A stretch of DNA of 49,247 nucleotides from Paracoccaceae bacterium. Lineage in GTDB: Bacteria > Pseudomonadota > Alphaproteobacteria > Rhodobacterales > Rhodobacteraceae. The translations under genes were made by a program, and so were the position numbers. Every line of letters begins with the position of its first letter. The stretch's first letter is position 1. Shown here piece after piece: positions 36,034 to 44,841 of the stretch. The notes under the pieces were generated by a model that did no database searches, was not told the DNA's origin, and saw nothing but the letters and a program-made list of their open reading frames with translations. Location of the stretch: the NCBI GenBank assembly GCA_020447005.1, contig JAGRDO010000081.1, positions 1-49,247 on the forward strand, given 5' to 3'.

Positions 36034-37287
36034 ATGAAGGACATGGCGCGCATTTCGGAAGTGATGTCCGGGATCGGGCGCGCGGCACGTGCCGCCGCCG
36101 CCGAGTTGGCCTTTGCTGCGGCAGACCGCAAGCGTGCGGCCCTGACCGGGGCGGCGGATGCGGTCTGGGCGGCGCGCGCGGCGATTATCGAGGCGAATGG
36201 CCGCGACCTTGATCATGGCCGCGAAAAAGGGCTGAGCCCGGCGATGATGGACCGGTTGACGCTGGACGAGGCCCGTATTCGCGGCATCGTTGACGGGCTG
36301 CGCTCGGTCGCCGGGCAAAAGGATCCGGTGGGAGAGGTCATCGCCGAATGGGACCGGCCGACGGGCCTGCATATCAAACGGGTCCGCACGCCGCTGGGTG
36401 TTGTCGGCGTCATCTATGAAAGCCGCCCGAACGTGACGGCGGATGCGGGGGCGCTGTGTCTGAAAGCCGGCAATGCCGTGATCCTGCGCGGAGGCTCTGA
36501 AAGTTTCCATTCCAGCCGTGCCATCCATGCCTGTCTGATCGAGGGCTTGCGGCAGGCCGGTCTGCCCGAGGCCGCTATTCAGCTTGTGCCGACGCGCGAC
36601 AGGGCCGCGGTAACCGAGATGCTGCGGATGGTCGAGCATATCGACGTGATCGTGCCGAGGGGCGGCAAGGGGCTGGTCGGTCTGGTGCAGGCCGAGGCGC
36701 GGGTGCCGGTCTTTGCCCATCTTGAGGGTATTTGCCATGTCTATGTCGACAAGGATGCGGATCCGCAAAAGGCACGGGCGGTGGTTCTGAACGCCAAGAC
36801 CCGGCGGCCCGGCATCTGCGGCGCGGCCGAGTGTCTGCTTGTGCATCGCGAGATCGCCGCGACGCTTGGCCAGCAGATCGTTGACGATCTGATCGCGGCC
36901 GGGGTGGAGGTTCGCGCCGAGGGGCTTTCGGGAAGCAAACCCGCCAGCGCCGGGGATTTTGGCCGCGAATTCCTTGACATGATCATTGCCGCCAGGGTGG
37001 TCGATGACGTCGATGGCGCCATCGACCATATCCGCCGCTATGGCTCGTCCCATACCGAAGCGATCCTGACCGAGAATGACGGGGTTGCGGAGCGGTTCTT
37101 TGCCCGGCTCGACAGTGCGATCCTGATGCGCAACGCCTCGACCCAGTTCGCTGACGGGGGCGAATTCGGGATGGGCGGCGAAATCGGCATCGCCACGGGA
37201 AAGATGCATGCGCGCGGACCCGTGGGTGCCGAGCAGCTGACCAGCTTCAAATACCTTGTAACCGGCGACGGGGCGACACGGGCGTGA
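36034..37287 (+). CDS. proA: Gamma-glutamyl phosphate reductase
   Basis: ProA reduces gamma-glutamyl phosphate with NADPH in proline synthesis. The 417-residue protein has the aldehyde dehydrogenase-like fold with [20 protein letters not shown] (about residues 121-140), [31 protein letters not shown], and the catalytic Cys near 262 in [15 protein letters not shown]. The C-terminal [20 protein letters not shown] is characteristic. The ATG at 36034 is chosen since the in-frame sequence further upstream is an interspersed repeat; a second ATG at 36043 is also possible. The DksA-like gene overlaps its stop (GTGA). Confidence 0.95.
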   Translation: MKDMARISEVMSGIGRAARAAAAELAFAAADRKRAALTGAADAVWAARAAIIEANGRDLDHGREKGLSPAMMDRLTLDEARIRGIVDGLRSVAGQKDPVGEVIAEWDRPTGLHIKRVRTPLGVVGVIYESRPNVTADAGALCLKAGNAVILRGGSESFHSSRAIHACLIEGLRQAGLPEAAIQLVPTRDRAAVTEMLRMVEHIDVIVPRGGKGLVGLVQAEARVPVFAHLEGICHVYVDKDADPQKARAVVLNAKTRRPGICGAAECLLVHREIAATLGQQIVDDLIAAGVEVRAEGLSGSKPASAGDFGREFLDMIIAARVVDDVDGAIDHIRRYGSSHTEAILTENDGVAERFFARLDSAILMRNASTQFADGGEFGMGGEIGIATGKMHARGPVGAEQLTSFKYLVTGDGATRA

Positions 37288-37634
37288 GCGCGCCCGAGGA
37301 CGATGAGCGGCACCGCCGATACCGTCCGAAGATCCTCGCGGAGCTGGGTGAGCTGTCAGAGGCGAGCGCGGCATCCGAAAGCGATCGCAGGCCGGTGGCG
37401 CTTGACCAGCAAAGTGTCGGACGGCTGAGCCGGATGGACGCGATGCAGGCGCAGGCGATGGCCGCGGCGGTCGAGGCGCGGCGCGGCCAGCGGCGCGCGC
37501 GCCTTCTGGCGGCGCTGGAACGCATGGATACCGGCGAATACGGTTATTGCATCGGTTGCGGGGACTGCATCGGGGATGCACGGCTTGCGATCGATGCGGC
37601 GGCCCTGACCTGTGTCGGCTGCCGGTCTCAGTAA
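37284..37634 (+). CDS. DksA/TraR-type C4 zinc finger protein
   Basis: A 116-residue protein with the DksA/TraR zinc finger at its C-terminus: Cys89-X2-Cys92, Cys95, and Cys110-X2-Cys113 ([16 protein letters not shown] region). The N-terminal part is a charged helix (about 45-80), short for the coiled coil that DksA inserts into the RNA polymerase secondary channel, so it is closer to the small TraR/YbiI-like group than to full DksA. The GTG start overlaps the proA stop. Its 3' end overlaps the converging chpT stop by 7 bases. Confidence 0.82.
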   Translation: MSAPEDDERHRRYRPKILAELGELSEASAASESDRRPVALDQQSVGRLSRMDAMQAQAMAAAVEARRGQRRARLLAALERMDTGEYGYCIGCGDCIGDARLAIDAAALTCVGCRSQ

Positions 37635-38221
37635 CTGATCGAAATCCGGGTTTCGCTGCGTTTGACATGTGCCCGGCGGCCGTCGCGCGCCAGTTCTCGC
37701 GGCAAAAGCGCGAATTGTACCTGAGCCGGGACAAGGGCCGACGCGTCGCCGGAGCCGTCAAGAAGGGCCCAGCATTCCGGATTGATCATGGTCCGCGCGG
37801 CATCGGCGGCAATCGTCCAGCCATCGCCGTCGGCATCGACCGTGACCTCGCCGCCATAGGGCAGCGCCGATTCCATGCATTGCAGGGCCAGGAACGCGCA
37901 TTTGACATCCACACGATCCCGATCGCCCGCAACCTTCCAGCGCAGCGACAGGCGGCTGCCGACGGTCATATCGGAAAGGGTGGAGAGAATTTCGCTTCTC
38001 GCGACGGTTTGCCCCCGCTTGGCCGATCCGAATGCAATGCGGAAAAACCGGATCCGTGCGTTTGCGTTCGAAACGCTTTCCGAGATCAGTGCGATTTCGG
38101 GGCCAAGCTGGCTTCCCGACATCGTCAAAAGCTCCATCCCGTTGCCGATTGCGCCGATTGGGCTGATAAGGTCGTGGCAGATGCGGGATCCGATCATTGC
38201 GGCCAGGTCGGGATGGTCCAT
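37628..38221 (-). CDS. chpT: Histidine phosphotransferase ChpT
   Basis: ChpT passes phosphate from the hybrid kinase CckA to CtrA and CpdR, controlling the cell cycle in Caulobacter and motility or gene-transfer-agent functions in Rhodobacterales. The 197-residue protein has the dimerisation helix with phospho-acceptor His16 in RICHDLISPIGAIGNGMELL and a degenerate ATPase-like C-terminal domain lacking the usual ATP-lid motifs (VKCAFLALQCMESALPYGGE region). The ATG at 38221 gives the expected N-terminus; an upstream start would overlap the divergent DUF3553 gene. A perfect CtrA-type box occurs 6 kb away at 44471. Confidence 0.88.
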   Translation of the reverse strand: MDHPDLAAMIGSRICHDLISPIGAIGNGMELLTMSGSQLGPEIALISESVSNANARIRFFRIAFGSAKRGQTVARSEILSTLSDMTVGSRLSLRWKVAGDRDRVDVKCAFLALQCMESALPYGGEVTVDADGDGWTIAADAARTMINPECWALLDGSGDASALVPAQVQFALLPRELARDGRRAHVKRSETRISISY

Positions 38222-38257
38222 ACGCGAGAGTCGTCCTGTCTTGGAAGGGTTCAAACC

Positions 38258-38437
38258 ATGAACGATATACTGGAACCGGGTATGCTTGTGCGCCATCCCG
38301 GAAACACCGATTGGGGACTTGGGCAGGTCCAGTCACGTATCGGATACAAAATCACCGTAAACTTCGAACATGCGGGAAAGGTCGTCATCGATGGTCGGCG
38401 GGTGGAATTGGATCTGGTCACAAGTTCTGAGGGTTGA
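38258..38437 (+). CDS. DUF3553 domain protein
   Basis: A 59-residue protein, nearly all one DUF3553 domain: EPGMLVRHPGNTDWGLGQVQ followed by RIGYKITVNFEHAGKVVIDG. The fold resembles the small beta-barrel that recurs at the end of helicases and in CarD-like or RNA-polymerase-binding modules, so a nucleic-acid or polymerase contact is possible but unproven. GGAAGGG precedes the ATG. It is divergent from chpT with 36 bases between starts. Confidence 0.85.
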   Translation: MNDILEPGMLVRHPGNTDWGLGQVQSRIGYKITVNFEHAGKVVIDGRRVELDLVTSSEG

Positions 38438-38588
38438 CAGAGGCGCGGTGGCACCATGCGTGCGCCAGAAACGCTAACACAACCAAAGCGAGAGTCAATC
38501 TCGGTCCGGCATCGGTTTGTTGCAATATCCGGCCCGGCCACCTAATTAACGCCTCGATCAACCCCTGTCAGGGCAAGTATAACTGACC

Positions 38589-39377
38589 ATGACCATCGAC
38601 ACGTCGTCGCTGCAAATCCGCATAGCCGAAGACGAGGCGGACCTTTTGGCAGCACAGCGCCTGCGGTACCGGGTATTCGTCGAGGAGCTGAAGGGGGGCG
38701 GTGGCGCGATGGTCGACCATGCGAACCGGCTGGAACGCGACCATTTCGACCCGTTCAACGATCACCTCATTCTGGTGGACCCGTGCCGGGACGCGGGCAG
38801 GCTGGATCACGTCGTCGGGGTCTACCGCCTGCTGCGCGATGACCGTGCGGCCGAGGCCGGCCGGTTCTATTGCGACGACGAATACGATCTTACGGCGCTG
38901 AAACGGTCCGGGCGGCGGCTTCTGGAGCTGGGCCGGTCCTGCGTCGATGAGGACTATCGTGGCGGCGCGGCGATGCTTGTGATGTGGAACTGGCTGGCGA
39001 ATTACGTTCTGAACAACGGGATCGAGATCCTGTTCGGCGTGGCCAGTTTTCACGGCACCGATGTGAAGGCGCTGGAAATGCCGCTGTCATGGCTTCATCA
39101 CCATCATCTGGCCCCGCCCGAATTGCGGGTGCGCGCCCTTGCCCCGAATGACATAGCGATGGATCTGGTTCCCGACGACCGGCTTGAGCGGAATGCCGCG
39201 ATGGAGGCGATGCCCGCATTGATCAAGGCCTATCTTCGGCTGGGCGGTTTCGTGGGCGAAGGTGCCTATGTCGACCATGGCTTCAACACCACCGATGTCT
39301 GCCTTCTGATGGATACGGCGGCGATGAGCCAGAGGCACAGGTCGTTCTATACACGCAAGCACAAGGGCACCGCGTGA
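38589..39377 (+). CDS. olsB: L-ornithine N-alpha-acyltransferase (OlsB)
   Basis: OlsB transfers a 3-hydroxy fatty acid from ACP to ornithine, giving lyso-ornithine lipid. The 262-residue GNAT-fold protein has IRIAEDEADLLAAQRLRYRV and VEELKGGGGAM at the N-terminus, DHVVGVYRLLR, LELGRSCVDEDYRGGAAMLV for the acyl carrier pocket, and ILFGVASFHGTD near residue 150. The C-terminal PALIKAYLRLGGFVGEGAYV is typical of OlsB. The start follows an AT-rich stretch likely to be its promoter (38520-38588). olsA overlaps its stop by 4 bases (GTGA). Confidence 0.92.
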   Translation: MTIDTSSLQIRIAEDEADLLAAQRLRYRVFVEELKGGGGAMVDHANRLERDHFDPFNDHLILVDPCRDAGRLDHVVGVYRLLRDDRAAEAGRFYCDDEYDLTALKRSGRRLLELGRSCVDEDYRGGAAMLVMWNWLANYVLNNGIEILFGVASFHGTDVKALEMPLSWLHHHHLAPPELRVRALAPNDIAMDLVPDDRLERNAAMEAMPALIKAYLRLGGFVGEGAYVDHGFNTTDVCLLMDTAAMSQRHRSFYTRKHKGTA

Positions 39378-40216
39378 CGACGTGGCGCGAAACGACGCCC
39401 GAGGAGCGGATCAGGATCGGTCCGGCCGGGGCGGTGATCGCGGCGGCGCGTGGCCTGTTGATGTCGCTGCTGGTTTTCGGCGGTCTTGGGGTTCTGCTGG
39501 TCGTCCGGGTGTTCGAACGGCCGCTTTTCGGGGCGGACCGGCCGGTTACGCCCTGGATCACGCGCGCTGTGTGCCGCGGGTCACTGCGGATCATCGGCAT
39601 TTCGGTGACGGTGAAGGGAAAGCCGGCGACGGGGCAGGGGGCGGTCGTCTCCAACCATGCCTCATGGCTCGATATTTTCGCGCTTAACGCCTGCCAGGCG
39701 GTTTACTTCGTCTCGAAGGCCGAAGTGGCGCGCTGGCCCCTGATCGGCTGGCTTGCATCGGCGACGGGAACCGTCTTCATCACAAGGGATCCCCGTCAGG
39801 CCCGCGCGCAGCAGGCGCTGTTCGAAACCCGGATCCGCGCCGGTCACCGGTTGCTGTTCTTCCCCGAGGGGACATCGACCGACGGGTTGCGGGTGCTGCC
39901 CTTCAAACCGACGCTCTTTGCCGCCTTTTACAGCCATGGTCTGGATCATGTCATGCAGATCCAGCCGGTCAGTCTTGCCTATCGCGCCCCAAAGGGGCGT
40001 GACCCGCGGTTTTACGGCTGGTGGGCCGAGATGGAGTTTGCCCCGCACCTGATGAAGGTTCTTTCGTCATGGCGGCAGGGCTCGGTACGGGTGGAATTTC
40101 ACGACCCGGTCGCGGTCGATGCCTTTGCCGACCGCAAGGCGCTTGCGCAGTATTGCGAGGGCGTGATTGCCGGCGCTGTCGGGTCCGCGCTCGGGGGCGA
40201 TTACGCGGGCCGGTAG
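39374..40216 (+). CDS. olsA: Lyso-ornithine lipid O-acyltransferase (OlsA; PlsC family)
   Basis: OlsA adds the second acyl chain to lyso-ornithine lipid and in some species also makes phosphatidic acid. The 280-residue protein has one N-terminal membrane helix and the PlsC motifs: NHASWLD (His95), GTVFITRDPRQ, FFPEGTSTDG (near 160-169) and PVSLAYRAPKG. The GTG start overlaps the olsB stop, so the two form one translationally coupled unit. The 3' end overlaps the converging hydrolase gene by 16 bases. Confidence 0.92.
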   Translation: MTTWRETTPEERIRIGPAGAVIAAARGLLMSLLVFGGLGVLLVVRVFERPLFGADRPVTPWITRAVCRGSLRIIGISVTVKGKPATGQGAVVSNHASWLDIFALNACQAVYFVSKAEVARWPLIGWLASATGTVFITRDPRQARAQQALFETRIRAGHRLLFFPEGTSTDGLRVLPFKPTLFAAFYSHGLDHVMQIQPVSLAYRAPKGRDPRFYGWWAEMEFAPHLMKVLSSWRQGSVRVEFHDPVAVDAFADRKALAQYCEGVIAGAVGSALGGDYAGR

Positions 40217-40929
40217 GCCCCCCCGGCCGCGATGGCATCAAGATGCGCGGCCAGAAGGCGCGGTACGGCAAAGAAGGGCGAATGCCCGCAAGGCAGCGGG
40301 TGGACGGTCTCGGCGGGGAATTCGGCACTCATCCGATGCTGGTATTCCGGCGGGATCGTATGGTCATCCTCGCATAGCAGATAGTGCTTTTCGACCGATG
40401 ACCAACGCTGCAAGGGCGGCAACACCGTCGATTGCGGCATGATGGGTTCCGGGCAAAGCCTTTGCAGGGCGAAGTCTACCGCGCTGTCGTCACAGTCATG
40501 GTAAAAGCATCTGCGTGCGCCATCTGCATCGACGCGATAGGTGATGCCGCCCGGATCGGCATGGACGACGCCCGTCAGGGTTTGTCTTGGCCCCGCGCGG
40601 CGCATGTCGATCATCGACATTCCGGGTTTCGGGACATAGGCGCAGAGGTAAATCAACCGCGCGATCCGGTCGGGTGCGCGCTCGGCGGCAAGGGTGATCG
40701 GGAACCCCGCCGCGGAATGGCCGACCAGATGAACCCGGTCTTCGGCGGCGTTCAGGATCGCATCGGCGTAAAGCGACAGCGTCGCATCCGAAGCCGGGGT
40801 GTCGTCCGCCCCGTGGGCGGGAAGATCGATGGCGCGAACCTTGTGACCGGCCGCCTCCAAGAGCGGGATGACCTCGTGCCAGCACCAGGCGCCGTGGCAT
40901 GACCCATGGATCAACAGAAAATGCGCCAT
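40201..40929 (-). CDS. Alpha/beta hydrolase
   Basis: A 242-residue alpha/beta hydrolase. It begins AHFLLIHGSCHGAWCWHEVI, typical of the salicylate-binding-protein/methylesterase-like group, has nucleophile Ser72 in LVGHSAAGFP, a late HTIPPEYQHRM strand for the acid and LPCGHSPFFAVP with the catalytic His. The substrate is unknown; small esters or lactones are plausible. It follows the PcaD-like gene by 3 bases on the minus strand, and its 3' end overlaps olsA by 16 bases. Confidence 0.82.
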   Translation of the reverse strand: MAHFLLIHGSCHGAWCWHEVIPLLEAAGHKVRAIDLPAHGADDTPASDATLSLYADAILNAAEDRVHLVGHSAAGFPITLAAERAPDRIARLIYLCAYVPKPGMSMIDMRRAGPRQTLTGVVHADPGGITYRVDADGARRCFYHDCDDSAVDFALQRLCPEPIMPQSTVLPPLQRWSSVEKHYLLCEDDHTIPPEYQHRMSAEFPAETVHPLPCGHSPFFAVPRLLAAHLDAIAAGGAYRPA

Positions 40930-40932
40930 CGG

Positions 40933-41721
40933 CTAAAGATGCCCGATCGACGCAAGAAAGCCGGTCAGAAGCTCTGCATAGGCCTGCGGCGCCTCGACCG
41001 GGGGCAGATGCCCGACGCCGCGCATCATCTCGAACCGCGCGCCGGGGATCAGTGCTGCGGTTTCGCGCACCAGATCGGGCGGGGTGGCACCGTCGTCGGA
41101 CCCCGAAATCACCAGTGTGGGCAGGCGCAGGCCCGATGTCGGCGTGATGAAATCGGTTCCCGAAATCGCGGCGGCAACACCGCAATAGCCCTCGACCGGC
41201 TGGCGGGTCAGCATGTGGCGATAGGCGCGCATCGCGGGGCGCGCCTGAAACCCGCGCGAAAACCACCGTTCCATCATCGCGTCCGCGACCGCTTCGATCC
41301 CGCCGGAACGGATCGCGGCGATGCGGGCCTCCCACATCGCGGCGGTGCCGATCTTCGCCGCCGTGTTCGACAAGACCATCGCCCGCACCAGATCCAGCCG
41401 TTTGACCGCCAACCCCTGCGCGATCAGACCGCCGACCGAGAGGCCGACGAAGACGCAGTCACGCAGTGCAAGCGCGTCCAGAAGCCGCTCGGCGTCGCGG
41501 ATCATCGCCCCCATCGAATAGGGGCCCGCCGGACAATCCGACAGCCCGTGACCGCGCAGGTCGTACCGGATGATCCGCAGCCCCTCGGGCATCAGCGGCA
41601 CCAGCGCGTCCCACATCCGCAGGTCGGTGCCAAGCGAATTGGCGAAAACCACGGGCAGGCCGCCCCTGTCGCCGTCTTCGCGCCAGTGAAGGCAGGTGCC
41701 GCCGATGTCGAGCATGTTCAT
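40933..41721 (-). CDS. 3-oxoadipate enol-lactonase-like alpha/beta hydrolase
   Basis: A 262-residue alpha/beta hydrolase of PcaD type: FANSLGTDLRMWDALVPLMP near residue 26, RYDLRGHGLSDCPAGPYSM, nucleophile Ser95 in FVGLSVGGLIAQG, LVISGSDDGATPPDLV for the acid and GVGHLPPVEAPQAY with the catalytic His. PcaD opens the lactone to 3-oxoadipate in protocatechuate breakdown, but no other pca gene is nearby, so the assignment is by family. The ATG at 41721 overlaps the upstream gene stop (ATGA), and the second hydrolase follows after 3 bases. Confidence 0.8.
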   Translation of the reverse strand: MNMLDIGGTCLHWREDGDRGGLPVVFANSLGTDLRMWDALVPLMPEGLRIIRYDLRGHGLSDCPAGPYSMGAMIRDAERLLDALALRDCVFVGLSVGGLIAQGLAVKRLDLVRAMVLSNTAAKIGTAAMWEARIAAIRSGGIEAVADAMMERWFSRGFQARPAMRAYRHMLTRQPVEGYCGVAAAISGTDFITPTSGLRLPTLVISGSDDGATPPDLVRETAALIPGARFEMMRGVGHLPPVEAPQAYAELLTGFLASIGHL

Positions 41722-42239
41722 GTGGGCTGCCCCGTTCTGCGCCGCCACCGCGACAGGATCATCGCCCCAAGGGGAAGTGCGACGGCAAGGACCAGCAGGA
41801 ATTTCATCTGGGTCAGCATCCCGGCCCGTTCGGCCTGTCCGGGGTCCGGCATGTCCGGCCCCGCGCGAAGCATCGCGGCGATGGCGGCATTCTCCAGATA
41901 ATCCACGACGGTCTCGCAGGCCGCGATGCCGATCAGAAGGCTGCGCCGCCATCCGGTGGCCAGACCCGTGATCGCCGCCATCGCGGCAAGGAACGCCAGA
42001 GAGGGAAACACCGTATCGATACGTAGCTGCACGGTCAGATAGTAGTCGCGCCCGGTCGTTCCGAGCGCCATGAGATAGCCCCGCGCTTCATCCGCGCCAT
42101 AGCCGTACCAGCGCAAGTCGAAGGGCGGCTGACCGGCGGCAAGCTGGCGCAGTTCCGGCATGGTGTGGACCAGCATGACCCCGCCTGTGACGGCCGCGGC
42201 CAGATAGGCCGCCAGCCGCAGGGGCGCAGCCGGCCTCAC
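41718..42239 (-). CDS. Four-helix membrane protein of unknown function
   Basis: A 173-residue protein with about four membrane helices ([80 protein letters not shown]). Large soluble-facing loop residues lie between helix 1 and 2, and the third helix carries acidic residues and ENA. I recognise no family. Both ends overlap neighbours by ATGA (aroA above, the PcaD-like gene below), so it is translationally coupled in an aroA-first operon. Confidence 0.8.
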   Translation of the reverse strand: MRPAAPLRLAAYLAAAVTGGVMLVHTMPELRQLAAGQPPFDLRWYGYGADEARGYLMALGTTGRDYYLTVQLRIDTVFPSLAFLAAMAAITGLATGWRRSLLIGIAACETVVDYLENAAIAAMLRAGPDMPDPGQAERAGMLTQMKFLLVLAVALPLGAMILSRWRRRTGQPT

Positions 42240-43585
42240 CGGTTGGCCCGCTCGATCCGGGCCCCAAGCCCTGCCATGAGCGGTTCGAACACAGGAAAAG
42301 AGGTCGCGATGGGGCTGCCGTCATCGACGCTGACCGGCTGTTTCGTGGCAAGCCCCAGAACCAGAAAACTCATCGCGATGCGATGGTCGAGATGCGATTT
42401 CGTCCTCGCCCCGCCGGGCACGCCGCCTGCGCCCATGCCATGGACGATCAGCACATCCTCTTCCTCTTCGATCCGCACGCCGCATGCCTCAAGCCCGCGC
42501 GCCATCGCATCGATCCGGTCGCTTTCCTTGACCCGCAATTCCTTGACCCCGCGCATCACGGTCTTGCCCTCGGCAAAGGCCGCGACCACCGACAGGACCG
42601 GATATTCGTCGATCATGCTGGCCGCGCGCGCCTCGGGCACCTCGATCCCCTTCAGCGACGATGCCCGGACGCGCAGATCCGCCACGGGTTCGCCGCCTTC
42701 CTCGCGCGGGTCGAGAAATTCGATATCCGCCCCCATCTCGACAAGTGTGGTGTAAAGGCCGTTGCGCGTCGGGTTCTGGCTGACACCGGGCACGAGGATG
42801 TCCGAGCCTTCGACGATCAGCGCCGCGCAGACCGGAAAGGCCGCCGAGGAGGGATCGCGAGGGACCGCAACCCGCTGGGGTTTCAGTTCCGGCTGGCCGG
42901 TCAGGGTGATGACCTGGCCCTCCCCGGTCTTCTCGACGGTCAGTTCGGCGCCAAAGCCGCGCAACATGCGTTCGGAATGATCGCGCGTCGGTTCTTTCTC
43001 GATCACGACGGTCTGGCCGGGCGCGTTCAGCCCCGCCAAAAGGACGGCGGATTTCACCTGTGCGGATGGCACCGGCACCGCGTAGCGGACGGGAACCGGA
43101 TCGGCGGCACCGAGCACGGTCATCGGCAGACGCCCGCCGCGGCGCCCATAGGCCTGCGTCCCGAAAAGCGACAGCGGATCGGTGACACGCCCCATTGGCC
43201 GCTTGTTCAAACTGGCATCGCCGGTGAAGGTCGCGGAAATCGCCGTTGTCGCCATCGCCCCCATGATCAGCCGGACCCCGGTGCCGGAGTTGCCGCAATC
43301 GATGACATCGGCCGGCTCGGCGAACCCGCCAACGCCAACCCCGTGCACCGACCACGCGCCTTCGCCATGCCGGATGACCTCGGCGCCAAAGGCGCGCATC
43401 GCCGCCGCGGTGTCCAGAACGTCCTGACCTTCCAGCAGGCCGGACACTTGCGTTTCGCCGATCGCCATCGCGCCGAGAATCAGCGCGCGATGGGAAATCG
43501 ACTTGTCGCCCGGCACATCGGCGCGGCCTTTCAACGGCCCCGATTGTCGCGCCGTCATCGGTATCGCTTCACCATGGCCGGACAT
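42236..43585 (-). CDS. aroA: 3-phosphoshikimate 1-carboxyvinyltransferase (EPSP synthase, CP4-like)
   Basis: AroA makes EPSP from shikimate-3-phosphate and PEP in aromatic amino-acid synthesis. The 449-residue protein starts with a short leader and [15 protein letters not shown] (Lys28). The pattern follows the Agrobacterium CP4-type class: [60 protein letters not shown] and the C-terminal [17 protein letters not shown]-like block ([14 protein letters not shown]). At the position of CP4 Ala100 it has Gly101 ([10 protein letters not shown]), so glyphosate sensitivity is expected. The stop overlaps the membrane-protein start (ATGA). Confidence 0.95.
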   Translation of the reverse strand: MSGHGEAIPMTARQSGPLKGRADVPGDKSISHRALILGAMAIGETQVSGLLEGQDVLDTAAAMRAFGAEVIRHGEGAWSVHGVGVGGFAEPADVIDCGNSGTGVRLIMGAMATTAISATFTGDASLNKRPMGRVTDPLSLFGTQAYGRRGGRLPMTVLGAADPVPVRYAVPVPSAQVKSAVLLAGLNAPGQTVVIEKEPTRDHSERMLRGFGAELTVEKTGEGQVITLTGQPELKPQRVAVPRDPSSAAFPVCAALIVEGSDILVPGVSQNPTRNGLYTTLVEMGADIEFLDPREEGGEPVADLRVRASSLKGIEVPEARAASMIDEYPVLSVVAAFAEGKTVMRGVKELRVKESDRIDAMARGLEACGVRIEEEEDVLIVHGMGAGGVPGGARTKSHLDHRIAMSFLVLGLATKQPVSVDDGSPIATSFPVFEPLMAGLGARIERANR

Positions 43586-43652
43586 GCGCTGCTCCCTCTT
43601 CTGATCCGCTCCGCTGATAGCGCAAGCGCCGAAGACGGTCCATGCCCTGCTG

Positions 43653-43699
43653 CATCTTCCCGGCGCAAATACTCAGTCCGGGGTGGCGGCCCCCGTGCC
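43653..43699 (+). repeat. Interspersed AAATACC-type repeat, copy 5 (diverged)
   Basis: CATCTTCCCGGCGCAAATACT followed by a G/C-rich inverted stretch (GGGG/CCCC). It lies between the divergent aroA start and the trmB stop, 12 bases before the trmB end. It is the least conserved copy. Confidence 0.5.
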
Positions 43700-43710
43700 A
43701 GCGGGCGGGT

Positions 43711-44403
43711 TCAACGCCGCCGATAGGTCAGGTAATGCGGCGCGCGCCCTTCCCTTAGGGCCTTTTTCTCATAGCGGGTCGAAATCCAGCCGTCCCATGC
43801 ACGGGCGGTATCGGCGACCGGATCGAAACCCGCCACGGGCAGTTCCTTGCGCGCCTGCCGCAGGTAATCGGGAATATCCGAGGCCAGCCGGAACTCGGCG
43901 CCCGGGGTCAGAACCCGGGCCAGCGGGCGCAAATGATCGGGGGTCACGAACCGGCGGCGATGGTGGCGCGTCTTTGGCCAGGGATCGGGATATAGAAGAA
44001 ACGCCCGCGACAGGCAGGCATCGGGGAGAACGTCGAAAAGATCGCGCGCGTCACCGGGATAGATGGCGACATTGGTCACCCCGGCCGCCCGCAGCTTGCC
44101 CAGAAGCATTGCCACGCCGTTGATGAAGGGCTCGCAGCCGATCAGGCCGATTTCCGGGTTCGCCGCGGCCATATGGACGAGGTGTTCCCCGCCCCCGAAC
44201 CCGATTTCCAGCCAGATCTCGCGCCCGTCGCCGAAAATCGCCGCGGGGTCGATCGGGTGGCGATCGGGGTTTTCGGCGGGAAAGATGCCTTTGGGCACCA
44301 GCCGGCCCAGATCCTCGGCCAGATAGGCCTTGTGCGCGTCACGCAAGGTCTTGCCGTGGCGGCGCCCGTAGAAATTGCGGCTGTTCGGGTCTGAGCGGTC
44401 CAT
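43711..44403 (-). CDS. trmB: tRNA (guanine-N7-)-methyltransferase
   Basis: A 230-residue SAM-dependent enzyme that makes m7G46 in tRNA. Visible parts are NSRNFYGRRHGKTLRDAHKA at the N-terminus, SAM motif EIGFGGGEHLVHMAAANPEI (about 72-91), GCEPFINGVAMLLGKL, and the TrmB signature LLYPDPWPKTRHHRRRFVT near residue 141. The C-terminus has DGWISTRYEKKALREGR. It lies upstream of aroA on the same strand with an interspersed repeat between. Confidence 0.95.
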   Translation of the reverse strand: MDRSDPNSRNFYGRRHGKTLRDAHKAYLAEDLGRLVPKGIFPAENPDRHPIDPAAIFGDGREIWLEIGFGGGEHLVHMAAANPEIGLIGCEPFINGVAMLLGKLRAAGVTNVAIYPGDARDLFDVLPDACLSRAFLLYPDPWPKTRHHRRRFVTPDHLRPLARVLTPGAEFRLASDIPDYLRQARKELPVAGFDPVADTARAWDGWISTRYEKKALREGRAPHYLTYRRR

Positions 44404-44470
44404 GGCGGCGCGATCTATCGCCTCTCCCGGCTCTCTGCAACCGTCCGCAAGCCACGGCGGCGCGGTCGCG

Positions 44471-44486
44471 TTAACCGGTTCTTAAC
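44471..44486 (+). promoter_or_regulatory. CtrA-type box TTAA-N7-TTAAC
   Basis: TTAACCGGTTCTTAAC is an exact match to the CtrA consensus (TTAA, 7 bases, TTAAC). It is 23 bases before the lipoprotein gene start and 68 bases before the divergent trmB start. ChpT is encoded in the same window, so the organism has the phosphorelay that activates CtrA. Confidence 0.6.
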
Positions 44487-44508
44487 CACATGAACATCAC
44501 CCTGTGGC

Positions 44509-44841
44509 ATGATCCGACGTCCTTGCGCATGTCTGGCCCTTCTTGCCGCGATGACCGGCTGCGTCAGCCCGTCGCCCGGGTTCTTCGGCGCGACGCGCGG
44601 CGAGGCCGAACTTGGCGGCATCCGGTTCGTCGTCTTCCACGACACGAGCCGGGCCGAGGTCGTGCGCATGGGCTATCTTCGCCGGTCCGAGCGCCGGCCG
44701 GTCCCGGCGCTGATGGCGGCGGCGGCGGCACAGGTATCGGGCTGCCGCGTCATCGCGAATTCGATGGTTGCAAAAATACCCGGCGATACCGGCGTTGCGC
44801 AATTCAGCCTTGACTGCAAGCGGCCGGAAAACGCGCCCTAA
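44509..44841 (+). CDS. Small lipoprotein of unknown function
   Basis: A 110-residue protein with a lipoprotein signal: MIRRPCACLALLAAMTGCVS, acylated Cys18 in the lipobox. The rest is a short soluble domain (GEAELGGIRFVVFHDTSRAE, AEVVRMGYLRRSERRPVPAL, QVSGCRVIANSMVAKIPGDT) with two further cysteines (VSGCR, LDCK). No family recognised. The CtrA-type box 23 bases upstream predicts cell-cycle or CtrA-dependent expression. Its 3' end overlaps the converging TetR gene by 4 bases. Confidence 0.75.
   Translation: MIRRPCACLALLAAMTGCVSPSPGFFGATRGEAELGGIRFVVFHDTSRAEVVRMGYLRRSERRPVPALMAAAAAQVSGCRVIANSMVAKIPGDTGVAQFSLDCKRPENAP

Noticed and set aside
44766-44790. Another AAATACC repeat copy inside the lipoprotein gene (GCAAAAATACCCGGCG)
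   Set aside because: The core matches, but it lies within a coding frame, has no flanking hairpin, and could be chance.
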